The notes beneath the pieces are model-generated. The model had not been told where the DNA came from. It saw nothing but the letters and a program-made list of their open reading frames with translations, and ran no database searches. Shown piece after piece: positions 1 to 5,529 of a DNA stretch of 7,808 nt (within the stretch, counting starts at the first letter, position 1; every line of letters begins with the position of its first letter). A program made the translations under genes and the position numbers. Source of the stretch: Kiritimatiellia bacterium (lineage in GTDB: Bacteria; Verrucomicrobiota; Kiritimatiellia; RFP12; UBA3636); contig JAFSUV010000260.1 in the NCBI GenBank assembly GCA_017450425.1, positions 1 to 7,808 of the forward strand, in the 5' to 3' direction.

Positions 1-110
1 CGACGGCGTTAGCCGCTGCGCGGCCGAAATCCCGAAAATCCGGAACCCGGTCGCGCGACGGCGTTAGCCGCTGCGCGGCCGAAATCCCGAAAATCCGGCA
101 CCCGGTCGCG
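1..110. repeat. 55-bp tandem duplication with hairpin
   Basis: Two head-to-tail copies of a 55-bp unit, 1-55 and 56-110, differ by one base (A versus C at unit position 44). Each unit contains a perfect small hairpin: GCCGC, loop TGC, GCGGC at 12-24 and again at 67-79. This is followed by CCGAAATCCCGAAAATCCGG, the reverse complement of the core motif of the repeats at 5153 and 7364. The units are therefore reverse-oriented members of that dispersed family. The left edge is cut by the window, so more copies may lie outside. No reading frame here looks protein-coding. Confidence 0.9.
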
Positions 111-206
111 CGGCGGGGCGGACGCGGCGCGGGCGACGCATTCTCCCCCACCCGCGCTGCGCGCGGGAGCCCCCTCCCGGAGGGGGCCTTTCGAGGGCGG
201 CGCGGG
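81..206. repeat. 126-bp dispersed repeat, left copy
   Basis: This block aligns without gaps to 7602-7727 in the same orientation, with about nine mismatches by hand count (roughly 93% identity). It holds two adjacent hairpins. The first is CCCGCGC, loop TGC, GCGCGGG (151-167). The second is GCCCCCT, CCCGG, AGGGGGC (169-187), followed by CTTTC. In the right copy the first hairpin keeps its stem and changes only the loop (TAC). The second hairpin resembles a terminator but lacks a real T-run on either strand, so I do not call it one. Confidence 0.9.
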
Positions 207-239
207 AGCCCCCACCCGGACGGGGCCTTGCGGGGACGG
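162..239. repeat. 39-bp tandem hairpin units
   Basis: Two adjacent 39-bp units, 162-200 and 201-239, differ at five positions. Each begins CGCGGGAGCCCCC and contains a GC-rich stem-loop: GCCCCCT with AGGGGGC in the first, the shorter GCCCC with GGGGC in the second. The second unit ends just beyond the stop codon of the minus-strand hydrolase gene at 247, so the array sits where that operon would terminate. No T-tract follows the stems on the minus strand, so intrinsic termination is unproven. Confidence 0.75.
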
Positions 240-246
240 CGGACTA

Positions 247-1797
247 CTATGCGCGGATGAGGTTTATCGCGACATCGCCGAGCCAACTGTGGGCAAACCA
301 GATCGGCGTTGTCACGTGAAGCGTCATGGCCGAAAAATCCATGTCAAACGTGAAGAACGAGGTGGTTTCCGGCAGCGCGGCGACTATGCGGAGGGCTTTT
401 TGCGCCAGCCACGACGCGTGGGCGAAGGCGGTGAACGAGCGGCACGGCGAAACGCGACGAAGGCACGAAGAGCGCACGCCATGGTATCCGGCTCGGAGTT
501 CGTCGGAAACGCCGTCGCCGAAAGTGAATTCGAGCGACACGCCGCCAACGTCCTGTTCAAATGCGACTTGCACCATGCCGACGGGATTCGGCGAACAGGT
601 GAAACGCATCCGCAGGGCGTCGCCATCCAAACCCGGAATCGCATCCGGGAAAAACGCCGCGTTCGGCGCGCCCTCCGGCCCAAGGTCGAACTTCTGGCCG
701 TTTTCCGCATCGCGCAGGCGGCGGAGACCTTCGGGGTTCGGCGGCAGCGGCGCGGCGGAAAACGCCGGGAGAAGCGCGTCGTAGATGGTGTCAAGCTCCG
801 ACTGCATGTTTGACATGCCGGCGGTGGCGGCGACCGTGGCGTCGAACTCCGGAAACATCACGGCGAGCTGGCCGGCCGCGCCGTCCCCGCGGAAGGCGCC
901 GTGCCGGCACCGCCAAAACTGGTAGCCGTAGCCTTGGCACCAGTCGGGATTGCGGCCAGGGGCGGAGTTGTCGATCTGCTTCGACGTGGCTTCGGCCATG
1001 TACGAAGCCGGAACGAGGCGCCGCCCGTCCGGCGCGACGCCGCCGCGCAGCCAGCACTCGGCCGCGGCGGAGATTTCGCGCACGGTGAGGTTGAGCCCGA
1101 CGCCGCCGAAATCGATGCCGTCCGGGGTCGAATCCCACGCGGCGCTTTCGGCTATTCCCAGCGGGCGGAAAAAGCGCGGGCGCAGGTATTCGCCGAGGCG
1201 CACTCCGGACACTTTCTGGACGACCGCCGACAGCAGGAACGTGGCCGCGCTGTTGTACTCGAAGCGCGAGCCCGGTTCGTCCCTCAACTCGTCTTCAAGG
1301 AGCGTCCTGACCCACGACACGCCGGGATCCATTATTTCGCCGTTGGAGGCGAACAGGGCGGACACCTTGCGCATGTCGGCCGCGTCTGCGGAAGAGACGA
1401 ATCTGTCGTGCGCGGCGATGTAGCGGTCGCCCCAAAAGCCGCAGGAGGCCCTTCCCATGCCCATCGAAAGCAGGTGCCGGAGCGTCACGCGCCGCATCCT
1501 TTCGGAAACGCGCGGCGAATCGAATTCGGGGAAAAACGACACCGCCGGCGCGTCGAGCGACGGGATCAAGCCTTCGCCAAGGGCGATGCCGACCGCCGTG
1601 GACGTGAAACTCTTGCTCAGCGAAAAGAGCTGGTGCCTGTCCGACGGCGAACAAAGGTCGCGATAGCACTCGGCGACGATCCGGCCGTGGCGGGCGACCA
1701 CGAGCGAGTGAGTCCACCTAAGCGCAAAAAAGCGTTCGACAAATTCGGCGAGGCGCCCCGAATCGACGCCTTCCTGCTCGGGAACGGATTTCTTCAT
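247..1797 (-). CDS. Serine hydrolase, class C beta-lactamase fold
   Basis: The product is 516 residues and belongs to the penicillin-binding-like serine hydrolases (beta-lactamase class C, esterase EstB, 6-aminohexanoate-dimer hydrolase type). The nucleophile motif SxxK is SLSK at residues 59-62, and the YxN motif is YNS at 181-183. The third motif region is RGDGAAGQ near 303-310; this glycine-rich form occurs in esterase-like members in place of KTG. Residues 1-350 cover the catalytic fold and about 350-516 form an extra C-terminal region I do not recognise. No signal peptide is visible, so a cytoplasmic location is likely. The ATG at 1797 is chosen because AGGAG lies at 1800-1804 and the protein opens with the family-like PEQEGVDSGRL; a longer frame to 1977 overlaps the aminotransferase. 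It follows that gene by 23 bp. The substrate is unknown: an esterase or peptidase-like role is more likely than antibiotic resistance. Confidence 0.9.
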   Translation of the reverse strand: MKKSVPEQEGVDSGRLAEFVERFFALRWTHSLVVARHGRIVAECYRDLCSPSDRHQLFSLSKSFTSTAVGIALGEGLIPSLDAPAVSFFPEFDSPRVSERMRRVTLRHLLSMGMGRASCGFWGDRYIAAHDRFVSSADAADMRKVSALFASNGEIMDPGVSWVRTLLEDELRDEPGSRFEYNSAATFLLSAVVQKVSGVRLGEYLRPRFFRPLGIAESAAWDSTPDGIDFGGVGLNLTVREISAAAECWLRGGVAPDGRRLVPASYMAEATSKQIDNSAPGRNPDWCQGYGYQFWRCRHGAFRGDGAAGQLAVMFPEFDATVAATAGMSNMQSELDTIYDALLPAFSAAPLPPNPEGLRRLRDAENGQKFDLGPEGAPNAAFFPDAIPGLDGDALRMRFTCSPNPVGMVQVAFEQDVGGVSLEFTFGDGVSDELRAGYHGVRSSCLRRVSPCRSFTAFAHASWLAQKALRIVAALPETTSFFTFDMDFSAMTLHVTTPIWFAHSWLGDVAINLIRA

Positions 1798-1820
1798 AGC
1801 TCCTGTCGTGATTCGCGACC

Positions 1821-2993
1821 CTACGGCTTCAGCCGCGCACAAAACTCGGCGAGGCGGCGCATCCCCTCCTCGATGTTCTCCATCGAGCAGGCGTAGGAAA
1901 AACGGACGCACGAAGAGGCGCCGAACGGCTCGCCCGGCACGGCGGCGACGTGCTTTTCGTCGAGCAGGCGGCGGCAAAACTCCACGGACGACAAGCCGAA
2001 CGCCCGCATGTCCGGAAAGATGTAGAACGCGCCTTCCGGCTTTGCGACCCGCACGCCCGGAATGGCCGCGAGCGCTTCATAGATCGCCCTGGAGCGGTCG
2101 GCGAACGCCGCGACCATCGAGCGCACCTCGCCTTCGACCGCGCTGTCGGTAAGCGCGGCAAGCGCGGCGTATTGCGCCGGGGTGCAGGGGTTGGACGCGA
2201 GGTGGCTCTGGCACGTGGCCATCGCCTTGGCGACTGGCGCCGGAGCGCCGGCGTAGCCGATCCGCCAGCCCGTCATGGAATACGCCTTGGAGCATCCGTT
2301 CACGGTGATGGTGCGCGCGCGGATTTCGTCGGAAAGCGACGCGATCGAGACGAACGGCTCCGCGCCGTAAACCATGCGCTCGTACATTTCGTCGGCGATG
2401 ATCCAAAGCCCGTTCTCGACGGCCACTTCGCCGAGCGCCCTCAGCTCGGCGCCGGAATAAACCGCGCCGGTGGGGTTGGAGGGGTAGTTGAGGACGAGCA
2501 CGCGCGTCCTCGCGCCGATCGCCCCGCGGAGCGCCTTCGGCGTGAGTTTGTAGCCGTCCGCCGCTTCCGTCGCGACAAACCGCGCCTCGCCGCTGGCGAG
2601 GCGCACCATCTCCGGGTACGAGAGCCAGTACGGCGCCGGGATGAGCACCTCGTCGCCCGGCGAGAGCAGCGCCTCGAAGGCGTACCAGAGCGACTGCTTG
2701 CCGCCGGACGAAATCACGATCTCGGTCTCCGGATCGTAAAGCACGCCGTTTGCGGCGGAAAACTTGCGTGCGACGGCTTCGCACAGCGCCGGCATGCCCT
2801 TCGCGGCGGTGTACTTCGTCTTCCCTTCCGCGATGGCGCGACACGCCGCGGCCTTGATCGGCGCCGGCGTGTCGAAGTCCGGCTCTCCGGCGGCAAACGA
2901 GCACACGGACACGCCGGATGCGGCAAGTTCCTTCGCCTTGGCGGAAATGGCAAGCGTGGCCGAGGGCGGGATCGCCCCGACTAGACTATTCAT
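1821..2993 (-). CDS. Class I PLP-dependent aminotransferase (aspartate/prephenate type)
   Basis: The product is 390 residues, the usual length for fold-type I aminotransferases of the bacterial AspC-like (I-gamma) branch. Visible landmarks in order are AAGEPDFDTP (34-43), the phosphate-binding SSGGKQSL (95-102), PAPYWLSYPE (119-128), NYPSNPTG (169-176), the ring-contacting aspartate in DEMYE (D201), the Schiff-base lysine in SKAYSMTGWRIGY (K236) and the carboxylate-binding arginine in VRFSY (R364). It would move an amino group between an amino acid (aspartate, aromatic or prephenate) and a 2-oxo acid in the cytoplasm. The exact substrate cannot be read from sequence. The ATG at 2993 fits the family N-terminus. 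It lies inside the last codons of the kinase gene (8-bp overlap) and has no clear ribosome site, so translation is probably coupled to the kinase. Confidence 0.95.
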   Translation of the reverse strand: MNSLVGAIPPSATLAISAKAKELAASGVSVCSFAAGEPDFDTPAPIKAAACRAIAEGKTKYTAAKGMPALCEAVARKFSAANGVLYDPETEIVISSGGKQSLWYAFEALLSPGDEVLIPAPYWLSYPEMVRLASGEARFVATEAADGYKLTPKALRGAIGARTRVLVLNYPSNPTGAVYSGAELRALGEVAVENGLWIIADEMYERMVYGAEPFVSIASLSDEIRARTITVNGCSKAYSMTGWRIGYAGAPAPVAKAMATCQSHLASNPCTPAQYAALAALTDSAVEGEVRSMVAAFADRSRAIYEALAAIPGVRVAKPEGAFYIFPDMRAFGLSSVEFCRRLLDEKHVAAVPGEPFGASSCVRFSYACSMENIEEGMRRLAEFCARLKP

Positions 2994-4137
2994 GGCAGTA
3001 TTTTTTGAGATACGGCGAAAGGTTGTCGCCCACGATGTCGATGATTTCCATTTCGCGCTTTGCGTTTTCGGGCGAATCGGAAGCGTGGGCGGCATTGACC
3101 ATTATGTTGGTGCCGAATTCGCGCCTTACCGAGCCGGGGCGGGCCTTTTCCGGGTCGGTCGCCCCGAGAATGTCGCGTATCTTCGACACCGCGCTCTCCC
3201 CTTCGTAGATGAGGCCGAGGCACTCCGCGCCGGCGCGGAAACTTTTCTCCGCCTCCGGCACCGAAGACGGGCGGAAGCCGGTCATGAACTCGACGATGTC
3301 TTCAAACTGGTTCGTCGCGAACGACGGCGCGATCGCCTGGCAAAGCGGGCGCACCGCGTCCTCGGTCACTTCGAATCCGAGCTCGCGCGCCACGGCGCCG
3401 GCGACGCGCTTGGCGCCGAACGACGGAAACTTCGCGGTGAGCGAGTCCACCACCGGGCCGTAGAACTTCTCCGCCTGCGCCACGGTCATGGAAAACTTCT
3501 TTACGCACACGATGTGGAGTCCGGTGGAGGAAAGCAGGTCGATGATGTTGCCGGCCCTCAGGGACGGGCGCTGGAAATTGTCCGGCTTCAGCATCACGAG
3601 CGTGCGCTCGACGCCGGGATCGCCGAAATGCGAGTTCACGATGCCGCTGTCGGCAATGTGCCTTTCAAGGATGCGCAGCGTCTTGATGGCGAACGAGCGG
3701 GTGGGCGCGACAAGGACTGCGGGCTCGAAATACGTGACGCGCCCCGCGTCATCGACTATGTAGTCGCCGTAGGTTTCGCGCACGGTCTGCCCGCCGCCCC
3801 AGCGCATGGTGAGCGAGCCGGTGACGTCCCAGATCTTCTGGATCGCGTCTTCGCCCTCGAACAAAAGGCACAGCGAGCGGTGCGGCCTCCCCGTCTCCGG
3901 CTTCGGGGAGTATTCGCGGCGGATGTATTCGGCAAGCAGCCTGTCGATGTCCGGCCTCTGATCCGTGCGGTCGAGCACGGCCTGGATGTATTCGTCCACG
4001 AGCGACTGCGAGGCGCCGAACATGCGGGCCGCGACGAGCTTCAGGTCCGTGCGGCTCAAGTACCTTGCAAGCACCCCGCCAAGGCGGGATTTGCGGATTG
4101 TATAGGGGTTTATGAGAACGTATGCGATTTCTTTCAT
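2986..4137 (-). CDS. ndk: Nucleoside diphosphate kinase, tandem-domain form
   Basis: The product is 383 residues against about 140 for ordinary Ndk. It has two Ndk-like halves. The second (about 177-375) keeps the active site: TLVMLKPDN with K184, Y226, IRDILGATDP (R321, T327), VRREFGTN, and NAAHASDS with the phosphohistidine H351. It carries an extra stretch of about 65 residues (about 235-300) between the early helices and the GESAV segment. The first half (1-165) has the same layout (IAYVLINPYT, LLFEGEDAIQKIWDVTG) but lacks the KPD lysine (N10-P11-Y12) and the histidine motif (FEPAVLVAP instead). It is therefore probably a non-catalytic domain. The expected reaction is phosphate transfer from ATP to nucleoside diphosphates through phosphohistidine. 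The ATG at 4137 opens directly on the first domain, with a weak AGGG 8 bases upstream. Further upstream the frame runs into the repeat-bearing spacer and is rejected. Confidence 0.9.
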   Translation of the reverse strand: MKEIAYVLINPYTIRKSRLGGVLARYLSRTDLKLVAARMFGASQSLVDEYIQAVLDRTDQRPDIDRLLAEYIRREYSPKPETGRPHRSLCLLFEGEDAIQKIWDVTGSLTMRWGGGQTVRETYGDYIVDDAGRVTYFEPAVLVAPTRSFAIKTLRILERHIADSGIVNSHFGDPGVERTLVMLKPDNFQRPSLRAGNIIDLLSSTGLHIVCVKKFSMTVAQAEKFYGPVVDSLTAKFPSFGAKRVAGAVARELGFEVTEDAVRPLCQAIAPSFATNQFEDIVEFMTGFRPSSVPEAEKSFRAGAECLGLIYEGESAVSKIRDILGATDPEKARPGSVRREFGTNIMVNAAHASDSPENAKREMEIIDIVGDNLSPYLKKYCHE

Positions 4138-4155
4138 TGGCAAAGCCCTGTTAAC

Positions 4156-4189
4156 GGCGGCAGACCGCCCCCGCGCCGACGGTGGCGCG
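4156..4189 (-). promoter_or_regulatory. ndk: Two hairpins in the ndk leader
   Basis: Two perfect stems sit 19 to 52 bases upstream of the kinase start. One is CGCGCC, a 6-base loop, GGCGCG (4172-4189). The other is GGCGG, a 4-base loop, CCGCC (4156-4169). If transcription starts near 4195 they would fill most of a leader of about 58 bases, leaving the weak AGGG ribosome site and start codon unpaired. There is no T-run, so this is not a classical attenuator. A role in mRNA stability or translation control is inference; chance pairing in GC-rich DNA is the alternative. Confidence 0.4.
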
Positions 4190-4201
4190 TCAACTGGGTT
4201 G

Positions 4202-4230
4202 AGAATACCGCTTTTGGGATTCCGGTGCAA
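4202..4230 (-). promoter_or_regulatory. Candidate sigma70 promoter for ndk operon
   Basis: On the minus strand a -35-like TTGCAC (4225-4230) and a -10-like TATTCT (4202-4207) are separated by exactly 17 bases. The matches to consensus are three and four of six. This would start transcription near 4195, about 58 bases before the kinase ATG. A short inverted repeat, TCAAC-CCA-GTTGA (4190-4202), overlaps the end of the -10 box and the expected start and could be an operator. Confidence 0.35.
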
Positions 4231-4297
4231 CCGCGCCGCCGCCCCAGAGCCGAAGGGGGCCTCCGGGAGGGTCCGCGCCGGGCGCTGCCAAATCCCT

Positions 4298-4347
4298 CGA
4301 TTCTCAGCGATTCTCAGCGACTCTCGTCGATTCTCCCCGACATTCGG
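4298..4347. repeat. 10-bp-period tandem repeat
   Basis: Five consecutive 10-bp units begin with CGA: CGATTCTCAG twice exactly, then CGACTCTCGT, CGATTCTCCC and CGACATTCGG. The array is about 70 to 115 bp upstream of the candidate -35 box of the ndk promoter. A 10-bp period is close to the helical repeat, so every unit faces the same side of the DNA. Confidence 0.75.
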
Positions 4348-4383
4348 GCGCAAGGTCGTACCGTCGCACGATGCACAGCTTCA

Positions 4384-4420
4384 CCGCCGCCGGGCAAGGG
4401 GGCGCGCCGGCGGGCGGCGG
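4384..4420 (-). terminator. GC-rich inverted repeat after coaD
   Basis: CCGCCGCC (4384-4391) and GGCGGCGG (4413-4420) form an 8-bp perfect stem around a 21-base loop, starting about 38 bases after the coaD stop codon. The position suits a transcript end, but no T-tract follows on the minus strand, so intrinsic termination is doubtful. Confidence 0.25.
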
Positions 4421-4457
4421 CTTATTCCGCGTCAAACGGCGAGGGGAGGCCGCATTT

Positions 4458-5012
4458 TCACGAGTTCGCCCCAAGGCGCGAAAGGACGACTTTGCGCTCG
4501 ATGTGACGCTGCACCGCCGGCGGCACGAACGAGGTGGTGTCCCCGGCATAGAACGCGATTTCGCGCACGGTCGATGACGATACGCAGCTGTGCTCCTCCT
4601 TGGGCATGAGAAACAGAGTCTCGATGTCCGGGGCAAGTTTGCGGTTCGTGAGCGCCATCTGGAACTCGGCCTCGAAGTCGCTGTACGCCCTGAGTCCGCG
4701 CAGAACCACGCGCGCCCCGTGGTTGTGGCAGAAATCGACGAGCATTCCGGGCATGGCCTCCACGGAGACGTTGACGAGCGGCGCAACGGTTTCCTTCGCC
4801 ATTTCGAGCCGCTCTTCGAGCGAGAACATCGCCCCGGGCTTTGCCGACGCTGCGGCGACGGCCAGTATGACGCGGTCGAAAATCCCGCTTACGCGCTCCA
4901 CCAGGTCGAGATGCCCGAGCGTAAGCGGGTCGAAGGTGCCGGGATAGACTATGGTTCGCCCGTCCGCCGCGCCCGGTGTGTCACAAGTTTTCGATGTTTC
5001 CATGCCGTCCAT
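4458..5012 (-). CDS. coaD: Phosphopantetheine adenylyltransferase (CoaD)
   Basis: The product is 184 residues and catalyses transfer of AMP from ATP to 4'-phosphopantetheine, giving dephospho-CoA, the penultimate step of coenzyme A synthesis in the cytoplasm. The nucleotidyltransferase signature is clear: IVYPGTFDPLTLGHLDL, with the TxGH form of the HxGH site, then LRGLRAYSDFEAEFQMA and the C-terminal SSSTVREI segment. The protein is slightly longer than the usual roughly 160 residues because of about 18 extra N-terminal residues. I use the ATG at 5012 because AGGA lies 8 bases upstream (5021-5024). An ATG at 5003 (METSKT) is a possible alternative, and a longer frame to 5081 runs towards the repeat element and is rejected. 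The gene is the first minus-strand gene beside the divergent spacer and is separated from ndk by 320 bp. Confidence 0.96.
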   Translation of the reverse strand: MDGMETSKTCDTPGAADGRTIVYPGTFDPLTLGHLDLVERVSGIFDRVILAVAAASAKPGAMFSLEERLEMAKETVAPLVNVSVEAMPGMLVDFCHNHGARVVLRGLRAYSDFEAEFQMALTNRKLAPDIETLFLMPKEEHSCVSSSTVREIAFYAGDTTSFVPPAVQRHIERKVVLSRLGANS

Positions 5013-5076
5013 GCCGCAAATCCTACCACAAACGCCGCAAAAGGAGGTGCGCGGAGTGGCGGGGGGGTGGGGGGTG

Positions 5077-5336
5077 GTCACACAGAGGCGCAGAGGAGGC
5101 GGAGGCGCAGAGGAGGCGGAGGCGCAGAGAGAGGCAGAGGCGCAGAGGAGGATGCCGGATTTTCGGGATTTCGGGTTATCGGTCGCGCGGCGCGTTGCGC
5201 CGCGCTATTTCGCTCCGGGATTTCGGCGGCGGCGGTGCCGCCTTGATCGGGATGTCGCGAGGAGATGGCTCCTTCTCTGCGGCTCTGATTCCTCCCATGC
5301 CTCTGCGGCTCTGTCTCCTCTGCGGCTCTGCGTGAC
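5077..5336. mobile_element. MITE-like element with 37-bp inverted ends
   Basis: The left end begins GTCACACAGAGGCGCAGAGG (5077-5096). The right end is its near-perfect inverted copy, CCTCTGCGGCTCTGCGTGAC (5317-5336). Pairing extends to about 37 bp (5077-5113 with 5300-5336) with about five mismatches by hand. The ends consist of 17 to 20-bp units of the cagaggcgcagagg type. The interior (5121-5263) is a conserved module shared with 7331-7474. At about 260 bp with no coding sequence it resembles a non-autonomous transposable or REP-like element. I see no convincing target-site duplication. It fills the divergent spacer and its left end lies 65 bp upstream of the coaD start. Confidence 0.6.
5121..5263 (+). 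repeat. Palindromic intergenic module, copy B1
   Basis: This segment matches 7331-7474 with about seven mismatches and one single-base gap (about 94%). In order it holds a cagagg-type purine run, the core motif CCGGATTTTCGGGATTTCGG, a perfect 9-bp hairpin (GCGCGGCGC, loop GTT, GCGCCGCGC at 5185-5205), the second motif CTATTTCGCTCCGGGATTTC, and the tail TTGATCGGGATGTCGCGAGGA. Confidence 0.85.
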
Positions 5337-5442
5337 AAAAATGAAAACACGGGTGAAATGGTAAAGCCGCCGCTGTTTCTACTGGCGGCTCTGTCTCCTC
5401 TGCGGCGCTGTGTGATAAAATTGAAAACACGGACGAAATGGT
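5305..5442 (+). repeat. 58-bp direct repeats, 80-bp period
   Basis: Positions 5305-5362 and 5385-5442 match at 52 of 58 positions by hand and are offset by exactly 80 bp. Each copy holds the inverted element end (CTCTGCGG...GTGAC or GTGAT) followed by an A-rich segment (AAAACACGG...GAAATGGT). The second copy ends about 16 bp before the -35 box of the lipoprotein promoter. The right end of the MITE-like element plus its flank has thus been duplicated in tandem. Confidence 0.8.
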
Positions 5443-5458
5443 GGGATGAAATTTGCGG

Positions 5459-5487
5459 TTGCGTTTTGGATTGGGGTTGGGTATAAT
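5459..5487 (+). promoter_or_regulatory. Sigma70-type promoter for lipoprotein-ispH
   Basis: A perfect -10 box TATAAT (5482-5487) lies exactly 17 bases after a -35-like TTGCGT (5459-5464). Transcription would begin near 5494, giving a leader of about 36 bases before the lipoprotein ATG with its GGAG site. The segment is visibly less GC-rich than its surroundings. Confidence 0.65.
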
Positions 5488-5529
5488 GTCGGGCGCATAA
5501 CACAAATTCCTTTTTTGGAGCAATCGCAA

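Larger units (their letters stand above)
4138..4457. other. Spacer between coaD and ndk (320 bp)
   Basis: I see no gene here. On the minus strand it should hold the end of the coaD transcript and the start of the ndk operon. From the coaD side it contains a GC-rich inverted repeat (4384-4420), a 10-bp-period tandem repeat (4298-4347), a partial inverted copy of the GGGGGCC/CTCCGGGAGGG hairpin motif near 4255-4270 that relates it to the block at 162-239, a candidate promoter (4202-4230) and two leader hairpins (4156-4189). Confidence 0.8.

Noticed and set aside
169..187. Rho-independent terminator for the minus-strand operon
   Set aside because: The stem-loop is strong, but the minus-strand side lacks a T-run and the same hairpin occurs in the dispersed repeat away from this gene end.
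1..240. Possible CRISPR array
   Set aside because: The repeats are directly abutting tandem copies (55 and 39 bp) without unique spacers, and no cas gene is present.
247..1797. Antibiotic-resistance beta-lactamase
   Set aside because: No signal peptide, an esterase-like third motif and an extra C-terminal region argue for another hydrolase role in this fold family.
901..2984. Long plus-strand frames opposite the hydrolase and aminotransferase (901-1896 and 1950-2984)
   Set aside because: Both are antisense to genes with intact catalytic motifs and are explained by high GC and codon bias; no domain is recognisable.
2764..4506. 580-codon open frame on the plus strand
   Set aside because: It lies antisense over the aminotransferase, kinase and coaD regions. 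It has an Arg/Ala/His-rich composition, no recognisable motif and no ribosome site. It is a typical shadow frame of GC-rich genes.
5013..5041. Operator for coaD from a direct repeat of GCCGCAAA (5013-5020 and 5034-5041, 21 bp apart)
   Set aside because: Two-turn spacing is suggestive, but 8-bp matches are easily chance, and one copy lies between the ribosome site and the start codon.
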